From NCBI GenBank assembly GCA_022563075.1, contig JADFOC010000116.1:1-7702 (forward strand): DNA of 7,702 nucleotides, in the 5' to 3' direction. The notes beneath the pieces are model-generated. The model saw only the letters and a program-made list of their open reading frames with translations, was not told where the DNA came from and made no database searches. Shown piece by piece: positions 1 through 6,865 of this stretch (position 1 is the stretch's first letter; each line of letters begins with the position of its first letter). A program made the translations under genes and the position numbers. The stretch is from Pseudomonadota bacterium. Its GTDB lineage: Bacteria > Pseudomonadota > Gammaproteobacteria > Pseudomonadales > Pseudohongiellaceae.

Positions 1-1
1 C

Positions 2-712
2 ATCGAAGCATCGTCGGCCTACTTCAGCGAGGTCAACAATAAGCTGCTCTCAGATCCTCGGGTTGAAGTCATCTACGACGACGCGCGTCATTTTCTTCTC
101 ACCACGGACGAAACCTTCGACCTGATTACTTCCGACCCCATCCACCCCTGGATGAAAGGAGCGGCTGCGCTGTTCAGCAGGGAGTATTTCGATCTCGCCC
201 GATCACACTTGAACCCCGGTGGAGTGATCACGCAATGGGTGCCGCTGTACGAAAGCAACATGGCGGCGGTGAAGAGCGAGATCGTAACCTTCTTCCAGAC
301 ATTTCCCGAGGCCACGGTGTGGGGCAACACCCACGATGGTGAGGGTTATGACCTGGTACTCGCCGCCAAGAATGGCGAACTCAAGGTCGACGTAGATCGG
401 TTCGTGCAACGGCTGCAGAGCGTCGAGTATGGTCAGGTTGTCAGGTCTCTGTCACAGGCTGGCTTCCCACAAGCCATCGATCTGCTCACGACGTACGCCG
501 CCGGGGCGGGCGACCTGGCTCCCTGGCTCGAGACCGCGGTGGTGAATCGGGACCGAAACCTGCGGCTGATGTACCTCGCCGGAATCGGTCTGAATGAGTT
601 CATGGCAGGCGACATCTACGCCGAGCTACTCGCCCATAGACGCTTTCCAGATAAGCTATTCACTGGATCAATCGAATCACTGCGACTGCTGCGGGACAAC
701 CTGCGGTTCTGA
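2..712 (+). CDS. Spermidine-synthase-like protein, C-terminal part (start outside window)
   Basis: The reading frame is open from base 2 and ends with TGA at 710-712, giving 236 visible residues. The pattern matches the Rossmann methyltransferase fold of spermidine synthases and of the larger membrane-fused 'MFS/spermidine synthase' proteins. E2 (IEAS) fits the acidic residue that holds the nucleoside ribose, D27-A28 (YDDARHF) fits the adenine-binding loop, and FDLITSDPIHPW (39-50) sits at the catalytic DxxDP site. LFSREYFDLARSHLNPGG (56-73) followed by ITQWVPLY is typical of the fused group. Compared with the classical DSTDP motif, the first Asp is kept (D45) but the second position is His48, so true aminopropyltransferase activity is uncertain. 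No membrane helix is visible in this part; any transporter-like N-terminal half would lie upstream. The last ~100 residues are helical and family-specific. The family call is fairly sure, the substrate is not. Confidence 0.8.
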   Translation: MEASSAYFSEVNNKLLSDPRVEVIYDDARHFLLTTDETFDLITSDPIHPWMKGAAALFSREYFDLARSHLNPGGVITQWVPLYESNMAAVKSEIVTFFQTFPEATVWGNTHDGEGYDLVLAAKNGELKVDVDRFVQRLQSVEYGQVVRSLSQAGFPQAIDLLTTYAAGAGDLAPWLETAVVNRDRNLRLMYLAGIGLNEFMAGDIYAELLAHRRFPDKLFTGSIESLRLLRDNLRF

Positions 713-1154
713 GCTTGCTCTGTTTAGCACCCTGGATATCACATCGAAGAATGCGGGAGATTCCAAGGGGCCGTCACTCACAGTTTTTCGTCAGCAGAAA
801 TAAAACAAAAAGAAGCGTCAGTTTTGTCGGCGACCGGAGACGACGCTCCTTGTCTCACACTGCCATCCTCAAATCTCGAAATCGTAACTTTCAGAAGATG
901 TAAACCCGCTTATTGACATAACTAGATAAAACCAACATGTCTTATGTCTGCACTTAGCAATAGTGAATTTTTTCAAACCAATGCATTTTATTTCTGGCGC
1001 CCATTTATAATCGCGTTTTTCGGAAATTGCTACGCAGTTGACCAGTAGACAAACAACAGCCATGATGCAGCAGATCGATTACTGCACCGGGTAGTAGACT
1101 TTAGTTAATACAACTCATGGACCCAGCATTTATCAAAATTACCGGCTCATTAAC
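713..1154. other. 442-bp intergenic region, AT-rich centre
   Basis: I see no convincing gene here. Short open frames on both strands have no recognisable family pattern and no ribosome binding site. Bases 901-1020 hold only 41 G or C out of 120 (34%), far below the flanking genes. There is an imperfect hairpin (AGCGTC at 814-819 with GACGCT at 842-847), but no T-run follows, so it is not a clear terminator for the upstream gene. A perfect TTGACA stands at 913-918 without a good -10 box. A better promoter candidate for the next gene is listed separately. Confidence 0.6.
1038..1066 (+). promoter_or_regulatory. Candidate sigma-70 promoter of the epoxide-hydrolase-like gene
   Basis: TTGACC (1038-1043, five of six consensus bases) is followed after 17 bp by CATGAT (1061-1066, four of six). 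Transcription would begin near 1073 and leave a leader of about 80 nt before the ATG at 1155. The -10 box is weak and the surroundings are AT-rich, where chance matches are common. Confidence 0.28.
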
Positions 1155-2315
1155 ATGAGCTCGCGATACCCTTCCAGCTTATTGATTAATTCGATCGGCG
1201 GCTGGTTTCGCTGCAGCTGGTTCGTTTGTCTCGGAACTTCGGTATTGCTATCTTGGTGTGCAGCAGAAAGTACCCAGGCATTCGCAGCGGAACAAACATT
1301 GACGCAATCCCTTTCGACAGAAACCATGGCAGCAAAATTCGGTGGCCAGGTTCGCTATGTCGAGTCTAATGGCATAAGACTAAGACTGGTTGAGGCAGGT
1401 GAGGGCCCATTGGTGATTCTGGTGCATGGCTGGCCAGAATCCTGGTACTCATGGCGGCATCAATTACAGCCACTGGCCGCAGCGGGCTACCACGTGGTAG
1501 TGCCTGACATGCGAGGCTACGGTGGATCCGATATCCCCGCGGAAATTGAAGATTACAATATTCTGCAGCTTACCGCCGATGTAGCCGGCATAGTAACTGC
1601 CGTGGGCGCAGAGAGTGCGGTAATAGTGGGCCATGATTGGGGAGCGCCGATCGCCTGGCAGAGCGCGCTGCTCTACCCGGAGATTTTTACTGCCGTGGTG
1701 GGTATGAGCGTAATTTATTCCGGACGTTCCCAGACGCGACCTGCCAGAAAAATTCGTCAGGAGCCGGATGCAGATTTCTTTTACATCGATTACTTCCAGG
1801 AGCCGGGTGTAGCGGAAGCCGAGTTCGATGCCGATCCCCGTGGTCTAATCAGCCGCCTGTATACTTCAAGATCACCCGGCACACCGACCAGACCTCCGGA
1901 GGTAACCGATCCAAGAGTCAGTGCCGGAGGCTGGTTAAGACGCCTGGGAGAACCCATTCGACTGCCCGATTGGCTCAGCGAAGAAGACCTCGCCTACTAT
2001 GTGGGTGAGTTCAGCCGTGTTGGTTTTAGGGGTGGCATTAACTACTACCGCAATCTTGCCCGCAACTGGGATCTGACACCTCAGCTAGCCGGCGCCCGCA
2101 TTCTTCAACCCGCATTGTTTCTCGCCGGTGAAGTGGATATTGTGAATAGAGGCGCCACTGAAGAACAGCTGGCGCAGCGGGGTAACCGCTACATCGCTGA
2201 CCTGCGCGAGGTGATTCTACTTCCAGGGATCGGCCATCGTAACCAGCAACAGGCGCCGGAGGAAACAAATCGAATCCTGTTGGAATTTCTTGACTCGTTG
2301 GAATTGGAACGATAG
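1155..2315 (+). CDS. Exported epoxide-hydrolase-type alpha/beta hydrolase
   Basis: This 386-residue protein has a complete soluble epoxide hydrolase catalytic set, so it probably opens epoxides to diols through an Asp ester intermediate. HGWPES (91-96) is the oxyanion motif, GHDWG (159-163) carries nucleophile D161, D328 (GEVDIV) is the acid and H361 (GIGHRN) the base. The cap domain has the two ring-opening tyrosines: Y210 or Y213 in the stretch before FQEPG, and Y298 in INYYRN. The FQEPGVAEAEF segment closely resembles the cap of the animal soluble enzyme as I remember it. Residues about 20-44 (SWFVCLGTSVLLSW, then AFA before AE) look like a Sec signal peptide cleaved after A44, so the enzyme is probably periplasmic or secreted. 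C35 lacks a proper lipobox because Trp precedes it. No clear Shine-Dalgarno is seen; a start at M58 (1326) would give a cytoplasmic form. A haloalkane dehalogenase is less likely, given the two tyrosines. The gene appears monocistronic. Confidence 0.85.
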   Translation: MSSRYPSSLLINSIGGWFRCSWFVCLGTSVLLSWCAAESTQAFAAEQTLTQSLSTETMAAKFGGQVRYVESNGIRLRLVEAGEGPLVILVHGWPESWYSWRHQLQPLAAAGYHVVVPDMRGYGGSDIPAEIEDYNILQLTADVAGIVTAVGAESAVIVGHDWGAPIAWQSALLYPEIFTAVVGMSVIYSGRSQTRPARKIRQEPDADFFYIDYFQEPGVAEAEFDADPRGLISRLYTSRSPGTPTRPPEVTDPRVSAGGWLRRLGEPIRLPDWLSEEDLAYYVGEFSRVGFRGGINYYRNLARNWDLTPQLAGARILQPALFLAGEVDIVNRGATEEQLAQRGNRYIADLREVILLPGIGHRNQQQAPEETNRILLEFLDSLELER

Positions 2316-2354
2316 GTGCTAAAAAGCACGTGCTGGAAGGTTCCGTAACGGAGG
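2316..2354 (+). other. Cluster of small inverted repeats after the hydrolase gene
   Basis: Immediately after the stop codon GTGCT (2316-2320), AAAA and AGCAC (2325-2329) form a 5-bp, 4-nt-loop hairpin. The second arm is also part of the perfect palindrome AGCACGTGCT (2325-2334), so two alternative pairings compete. A further short repeat, TCCGT-A-ACGGA, lies just beyond. The usual T-run of an intrinsic terminator is absent, although TTTT occurs at about 2358. It may help end transcription, or it may be chance. Confidence 0.2.
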
Positions 2355-2460
2355 TGTGTTTTCGGCTGTGAGTTCAATCGGTCGATGCATCAACCCGATA
2401 GTGTCCGCTGGCCGCTCAACGCGTTGCTGGTACTTTCAAATTGGTGGTGTTAGTTAAGAA

Positions 2461-3497
2461 ATGAATATTAGAGAATTTCTAGGTATCGAGCTTCCAATTA
2501 TTCAGGCTCCTATGGCGGGAGTTCAAGATAGCGGCTTGGCGGTGGCTGTATCTGTAGCTGGCGGTTTAGGTTCTTTAGCTTGCGCTATGCTGAACATCGA
2601 TGAGATTCATGCCGAACTGACTGCAATTAAGTCGCAAACTGACAAGCCAGTTAATATTAATTTTTCCTGCCACGCTTCGCCTGTACCTGACCCTGAGCGT
2701 GAATCAAAATGGTGAATGCTACTGAAACCTTATTTTACTGAATATGGGCTCAGTGCTGCTGACATTATTAAGGGCGGAAGACGTGAGCCTTTCAATCACA
2801 AGGTGGCAGATGTTTTAGAGGAATTTAAACCTGCATTGTAAGTTTTCAATTCGGTTTACCCGCAGATGATTTATTGAAGCGGATAAAAGGGTGGGGTGCA
2901 ACGGTTCTTGCCTGTGCAACCACGTTGCAGGAAGCACAATGGCTCGAATCAAATGGCGCCGACGGTATCGTTGCACAAGGGATTGAAGCGGGTGGTCATC
3001 GTTGCATATTTCTGTCCAAAGACTTGACCACTCAGCTCGGAACAGTTGAGTTGTTAACGCAGCTTGTACAAAAAGTAAAAGTGCCGGTGATTGCTACTGG
3101 CGGTATTGCCGATGCAGGTGGTGTTGCCGCCGCTCTATCTCTAGGCGCAATCGCCGTACAGCTTGGTACTGCCTATCTGCTGTGTTCTGAAACCAGGACA
3201 AGTCAGATACACAGAACCGCTCTAAAGAGTGAAGATGCTCAGCATACCGTCATTACCAATCTCTTTTCTGGAGGGCCAGCTCGCGGCATTGTAAATCGCG
3301 CGATCAAGGAAATTGGTCCGATGAATAGCGATGCGCCTGAATTTCCGCTGGCGTCTCCTGCCATTACTGCGTTGCGAAAAAACGCGGAGGGCAGAGGTCT
3401 TGGTGATTTTTCGCCACTTTGGTGCGGACAAAATGCAACCGGTTGTAAGGAAATTTCGGCGGCGGATCTGACCAGGGAATTAGCGGCTGATCTTTAA
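2461..3497 (+). pseudogene. Nitronate monooxygenase (2-nitropropane dioxygenase family), broken by a stop and a frameshift
   Basis: An intact copy would be an FMN enzyme oxidising alkyl nitronates. The first piece runs from ATG 2461: PIIQAPMAG and AVSVAGGLGSLACAML, then CHASPVPDPERESKW, all family-typical. TGA at 2713-2715 interrupts it where relatives usually have Arg, as expected from CGA to TGA. The same frame continues with family-like sequence (LLKPYFTEYGLSAADI) to TAA at 2839-2841. Shifting to the frame that starts at 2838 restores VSFQFGLP, DLLKRIKGWGATVLACATT, VAQGIEAGGHR (catalytic His), PVIATGGIADAGG (FMN phosphate loop) and FSGGPARGIVNR, ending at 3497. One lost base near 2838 explains the shift. 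The repaired protein would be about 345 residues, normal length. Two independent lesions argue for a real pseudogene, though read errors are possible. The first 240 bp are about 46% GC, lower than the neighbouring genes, which may hint at different ancestry. The start has no strong ribosome binding site. Confidence 0.85.
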
Positions 3498-3544
3498 CTG
3501 ATTCTGTGCATGGGGTTTGCTAAGCAGCGGTAAATTTAGATTCT

Positions 3545-3556
3545 TGCAGGCCTGCA
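3545..3556. repeat. Perfect 12-bp palindrome
   Basis: TGCAGGCCTGCA is a perfect palindrome in the gap between the nitronate monooxygenase remnant and the NosR-like gene. Eleven bases downstream lies a second near-perfect one, AGATC-T-GATCT (3567-3577). With no loop they are poor RNA hairpins and look more like protein-binding sites, but nothing identifies a protein. Confidence 0.3.
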
Positions 3557-3614
3557 GTTATTTGAAAGATCTGATCTAAGCGTTTGCTTCTGGCCGCGAA
3601 AAGACGTCAAAAAC

Positions 3615-3634
3615 AAGTGCAGCGCAGCGCTTTT
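3615..3634 (+). terminator. Weak terminator-like hairpin
   Basis: AAGTGC (3615-3620) can pair with GCGCTT (3627-3632, one G-U pair) around the loop AGCGCA, and the T-run TTTT (3631-3634) overlaps the end of the stem. The hairpin is short and lies about 120 bp after the remnant's stop codon. The same bases also form AGCGC-A-GCGCT. Termination here is only possible, not shown. Confidence 0.2.
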
Positions 3635-3639
3635 CCAAG

Positions 3640-3706
3640 TTAGACATAGGCTAGTCGCAGGAGTACTATTAATTTCGATTTATGTCTAAGCCATTGATTT
3701 GACTAG
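3640..3706 (+). repeat. Interlocked inverted repeats upstream of the NosR-like gene
   Basis: A perfect 9-bp inverted repeat, TTAGACATA (3640-3648) and TATGTCTAA (3681-3689), is interlocked with a second perfect pair, CTAGTC (3651-3656) and GACTAG (3701-3706). The order A-B-A'-B' is that of a pseudoknot in RNA, or of two overlapping operators in DNA. The first arm overlaps the candidate -35 box and the second falls just after the predicted transcription start, as a repressor site would. A full pseudoknot would need transcription to begin upstream of 3640. No known riboswitch or FNR-type box (TTGAT-N4-ATCAA) is recognisable. Confidence 0.45.
3641..3669 (+). promoter_or_regulatory. Candidate sigma-70 promoter of the NosR-like gene
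   Basis: TAGACA (3641-3646, five of six consensus bases) and TACTAT (3664-3669, four of six) are separated by 17 bp. Transcription would start near 3676, giving a leader of about 107 nt. The -35 box lies inside one arm of the 9-bp inverted repeat, which suggests control by a bound protein. Confidence 0.33.
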
Positions 3707-3770
3707 TAGCTATGGTTGGACTTGAACCACCACCCCGGCATTGTGTAGCATACGGCCACCTTATGTATTT

Positions 3771-3776
3771 AGAAGA
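3771..3776 (+). promoter_or_regulatory. Ribosome binding site deciding the NosR-like start
   Basis: AGAAGA stands 6 nt before ATG 3783. The frame is also open from a TTG at 3741, which would add 14 residues ahead of the signal peptide, but no ribosome binding site precedes that codon. The ATG is therefore preferred. Confidence 0.5.
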
Positions 3777-3782
3777 ATAAGT

Positions 3783-5804
3783 ATGTCGTATCAGGCCTTT
3801 TCTGGACGCGGTTGCCTGCGTCACTGCTCAATCCTGCTAGTCGTAGCAACTCTCTGCTTTGCTGCCGTCGGCTTTATTCCACAAGCGGTCAACGCCCAAG
3901 CGGCTTTGGCAGTAGACCCGGCATTGATGAAGCAGGTGTTTCCCGGGGCCGACAGTTTCTCCGCCAAAGAAGGTGTGCCACCAGTCTACCGAGCCTACAG
4001 TGAAGCGACAGGAAGTGCAGCGCCTAATCTGATCGGTTATTTGTTTGAAACTCCCGATTTGCCGCCTGAGCAAATAGGTTACAGTGCGCCAATCGAAATG
4101 TTGGTGGGCATGGATCTGGAAGGCACCATTACTGGTATGAAGATTCTGTATTATCGGGAATCCTATCGAAGCATACGCGGGGATTTTCTGGCCACCGAGC
4201 GTTTCCCCAACCAATTTGCGGACAAGAACATTATCGAAGGTTTTCGTGTGGGCAGAGATATAGATGGCGTATCGCGCGCCACTATTTCCAGTTGGGCCGT
4301 GTCCAGAGGCATTCGCAACGCCGCTCGCCGGGTTGCCCAAACCTATCTCAACGATTCCGAGTTTGTTGTTGCTTCCTCTGCAAGCGCCAGAGCTCTGCAG
4401 CTATTGCAACAACAGACGTGGCAGGAGATGACGGACTCTGGATTGGTTAACAAACTCATCATTCCTCTGCATGACTTTACCGAACTTCATCTTTCCTTTG
4501 CCTTCCTCGGGCATGACGGACTGGGCGAGCTTCTGGTGGGAGTCGACGATTATTCTCGAGCAGACCGGGAGGCCAGTAGCCGTGTTGGCGATGGCTATAT
4601 GGTGCTGGTTGGCATCGCTGGCGACGCATCCATGCCATTTCGGCAGGAAAGGCTGGCGGTTCGGCAGGATGACCAGCTCTACCCCATCATCCGCCGGCGC
4701 TTCGTCTATGTGGGCAGTGCCGACCATGGCAAGATTGCGAATCAGGTACGTTTCGCTGGCGCCATGATTCTCGATGAAGCCATCGACATCAGTCGATCTT
4801 TTAACATCCTCTATGACACGGGTTCGGAAATAGCGGCATTCGAAAACTCCGCGTCTATAGAGTATCAGGTGCCGCCAATTCCTTTGGCGCTGGCACAGGG
4901 AACACCCATTTCAGCCGAGTTGTTGGCCTCTTACGGAGGCGAGTTTGATGATTTCGCGGAGCAGAGTGCTTTTGTGAGAATGATCAATAACGCTCGCTGG
5001 TCTGAAGTTGCCGCCTTGTTATTGCTGTTAGCGGGGGTGATGACGGCTTTCTTGCGCAAGAGCACAAATATTCGTTGGCTCACGTTGGGATGTACCTTCA
5101 TCTACCTGGGCTTTATTAATGGTACATTTCTCTCCATTTCTCACTTAACCAACGCAATCAAACAGGGACCTGCACTGTTCTTGAATGATTTGCCGCTGTT
5201 AATAATAGTCGTGTTTACCCTGGTAACGACATTGTTATGGGGCAGGGTTTTTTGTTCGTCCTTATGTCCATTTGGCGCCTTGCAGGATATTATTTCTCGG
5301 CTGGTGCCACGGCACTTCCAGAAAAACTTACCCCAGGCTATTCACGACAAAGCGATTTATATCAAATACGTTATCCTGGCTGTGCTGCTGGTGATGTCCC
5401 TGAGTTACAGCGAGTTCAGTGTGTTCCAGTATTTCGAACCATTCGGTACTTTATTTTACTTCAGTCAATCAGTGGTACTGTGGATTATTCTGATTGCTTT
5501 TATACTGGCTTCAACATTTATTAAGCGCTTCTATTGTCGTTACGCTTGCCCTTTGGGTGCTTCACTGGGCGTACTTGCCTTAGTCTCGCCATGGCGAATC
5601 AAACGTGTGCAACAATGTCAGGTGTGCAAGGTGTGCGAACATGCCTGCCCGACCGGCGCGATTCGAGGCCCGGACATCGATTTCAAGGAATGTGTGCGCT
5701 GTGATGTCTGTGAGACGAAATTGATCGCCCGCTCCGGGGTCTGCAAGCACAGCATGGAAGAAGTGACGATTCGAATAAAACACTGGAGTCCTGCCGCCGC
5801 CTAA
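3783..5804 (+). CDS. NosR/NirI-like FMN and iron-sulfur membrane protein
   Basis: This 673-residue protein has the NosR/NirI architecture; that family passes quinol-derived electrons toward nitrous oxide or nitrite reductase and is needed for their expression or maturation. Order: signal peptide (about 16-38, ending near VNAQA); periplasmic FMN-binding domain (about 95-190, from IGYSAPIEMLVG to DGVSRATISS, where T167 is the likely ApbE-linked FMN threonine although the usual Gly before AT is Arg); a poorly recognisable periplasmic stretch (about 190-405); about five membrane helices (near 409-423, 432-452, 470-487, 527-543, 561-580); CSSLCP (C491, C495) and CRYACP (C585, C589); then two cytoplasmic 4Fe-4S sites, C612/C615/C618/C622 (followed by P) and C637/C640/C643/C654. 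The C-terminus lacks the CPP ending I associate with classical NosR. Length is near the family norm. No nosZ, nosDFY or nir gene lies in the window, so the partner is unknown and I give no symbol. The gene converges with its downstream neighbour at 17 bp. Confidence 0.85.
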   Translation: MSYQAFSGRGCLRHCSILLVVATLCFAAVGFIPQAVNAQAALAVDPALMKQVFPGADSFSAKEGVPPVYRAYSEATGSAAPNLIGYLFETPDLPPEQIGYSAPIEMLVGMDLEGTITGMKILYYRESYRSIRGDFLATERFPNQFADKNIIEGFRVGRDIDGVSRATISSWAVSRGIRNAARRVAQTYLNDSEFVVASSASARALQLLQQQTWQEMTDSGLVNKLIIPLHDFTELHLSFAFLGHDGLGELLVGVDDYSRADREASSRVGDGYMVLVGIAGDASMPFRQERLAVRQDDQLYPIIRRRFVYVGSADHGKIANQVRFAGAMILDEAIDISRSFNILYDTGSEIAAFENSASIEYQVPPIPLALAQGTPISAELLASYGGEFDDFAEQSAFVRMINNARWSEVAALLLLLAGVMTAFLRKSTNIRWLTLGCTFIYLGFINGTFLSISHLTNAIKQGPALFLNDLPLLIIVVFTLVTTLLWGRVFCSSLCPFGALQDIISRLVPRHFQKNLPQAIHDKAIYIKYVILAVLLVMSLSYSEFSVFQYFEPFGTLFYFSQSVVLWIILIAFILASTFIKRFYCRYACPLGASLGVLALVSPWRIKRVQQCQVCKVCEHACPTGAIRGPDIDFKECVRCDVCETKLIARSGVCKHSMEEVTIRIKHWSPAAA

Positions 5805-5821
5805 GTACTGACTGATTTAAG

Positions 5822-6817
5822 CTACTGCTGTTCTTTTTCTGCGGCGCGACCAGCACTGAGAATATTGGGGATCGCATAATTGCCTTCGTGACAGGCGTAT
5901 TCGTACATGACGTATTCGTCATCCCGGGTCAGCGGCATGGAGATGGTGAAGGGTTGAGTGTAGATTTCAGGGTCGGTGATAGTCGCTTCCCAGATAATCG
6001 TGCCTTCACTGATGCGAGTGAATCGCTCCACTACATGAAGATTTTCGGTGACAGGTACACCTTTTAATCTACCTCCGGCAGAGCTGCTGGCGATCATGCC
6101 CCGGTTATTGTAATTGGTTGTCTCGACTATTAGCGTATCACCCTCATAATGTGCCACCGAATCGCCCATCCATAATTTTACTTTCGAGTCGATATGGGCT
6201 GATTTGTTAAGAGGAATGACCCGCACATCATGAATCATTTCATGCACGATGGTAACGTAGTTTGGTGTTTGGATGATGCGATAGGCATTGTTGTAACCGG
6301 CAGGTAGCATCGAGCCGGGGACCCCGCGAGTCAGGCATCGATCCCATACGGTGTGATGAATGTAGTGGTCCTGAATATTAGCGAAGCCATAGTCTCTCGC
6401 TGCTTCTGCTGCCGGCCGAATGGGTGCTCTGCCATTGGGTGGATCGACAATTAGCGAGGTCTGGCCAGTAGATAACACCGTATCTCCCGAATCCAACCAG
6501 ATCTGGTTATAACCTCCAATGTTGCCACCTGCTTCGACGACGATGTTGTCATCCGCAAACGCGCGACGTTGGGCGATGCGAGCTTCCATCGCGGCGATCT
6601 CATCGCTGCTAAGAAATGCTTGTCCAGCCAACGACGCGGGACGCTCCATCGGCGTAATTGTGTCGTTGGTCCATAAGCCCTGAAGGTCAGGTTGACCGTC
6701 CGGCGTGCGTGCATTTATCCAATTCTCTTGGGCCAACAGCGACCAGCTGCCGAGGCCAAACAAAGCCGAGGCGAGGAACAACTGTGAAATCATTTTTCCT
6801 GGTTTTAGTGTTCGCAT
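5822..6817 (-). CDS. Secreted protein of a conserved family of unknown function
   Basis: This 331-residue protein belongs to a family I know from many environmental bacteria, notably Acidobacteria, without an established function. It opens with a Sec signal peptide (Lys/Arg-rich start, hydrophobic 11-28, likely cut after LLA at 27-29). Conserved-looking blocks follow: PDGQPDLQGLW (39-49), SLIVDPPNGR (121-130), DRCLTRGVPG (159-168), the YVTIVHEMIHDVRVI segment (187-201), GDSVAHYEGDTLIVETTNYN (218-237), ITDPEIYTQPFT (280-291) and YEYACHEGNYA (305-315). C161 and C309 could form a disulfide. The His- and Glu-rich segments could bind metal, but no known catalytic motif is clear. The start is the ATG at 6817, because GAGGG lies 8 nt upstream; a GTG at 6826 would add three residues but would overlap that site. 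The upstream gene on the same strand ends 48 bp away, so the two were probably co-transcribed. Confidence 0.8.
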   Translation of the reverse strand: MRTLKPGKMISQLFLASALFGLGSWSLLAQENWINARTPDGQPDLQGLWTNDTITPMERPASLAGQAFLSSDEIAAMEARIAQRRAFADDNIVVEAGGNIGGYNQIWLDSGDTVLSTGQTSLIVDPPNGRAPIRPAAEAARDYGFANIQDHYIHHTVWDRCLTRGVPGSMLPAGYNNAYRIIQTPNYVTIVHEMIHDVRVIPLNKSAHIDSKVKLWMGDSVAHYEGDTLIVETTNYNNRGMIASSSAGGRLKGVPVTENLHVVERFTRISEGTIIWEATITDPEIYTQPFTISMPLTRDDEYVMYEYACHEGNYAIPNILSAGRAAEKEQQ

Positions 6818-6825
6818 GGGTTTCA

Positions 6826-6830
6826 CCCTC
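6826..6830 (-). promoter_or_regulatory. Ribosome binding site deciding the start of the secreted protein
   Basis: On the minus strand GAGGG is 8 nt before the ATG ending at 6817. It overlaps the alternative GTG start at 6826-6824, which argues for the ATG. Confidence 0.6.
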
Positions 6831-6865
6831 GCTGTTCTGAATTGAGATTGAACGGATGTCTGCAG

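Noticed and set aside
869..1063. 64-residue open frame on the minus strand in the first intergenic gap
   Set aside because: It has no recognisable family pattern, lies in AT-rich sequence and lacks a clear ribosome binding site.
2713..2715. In-frame TGA as a possible selenocysteine codon
   Set aside because: The family is not a selenoprotein family, the position usually holds Arg, no convincing SECIS-like hairpin is seen, and a frameshift follows 120 bp later.
3690..3710. FNR/NNR-type box before the NosR-like gene, as expected for denitrification genes
   Set aside because: Only one half-site (TTGAT at 3694-3698) is present; the ATCAA partner at the right spacing is missing.
3711..3755. A tRNA T-arm-like sequence on the minus strand (GGTGG-TTCAAGT-CCAAC)
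   Set aside because: The T-stem has a mismatch, no CCA end follows, and no matching acceptor, D or anticodon arms are found at the right distances. It is at most a chance look-alike.
3837..4340. 167-residue open frame on the minus strand
   Set aside because: It lies entirely within the NosR-like gene on the opposite strand, and its composition is that of an antisense shadow.
5805..5821. Bidirectional terminator between the converging genes
   Set aside because: The 17-bp gap contains no stem-loop with a T-run on either strand.
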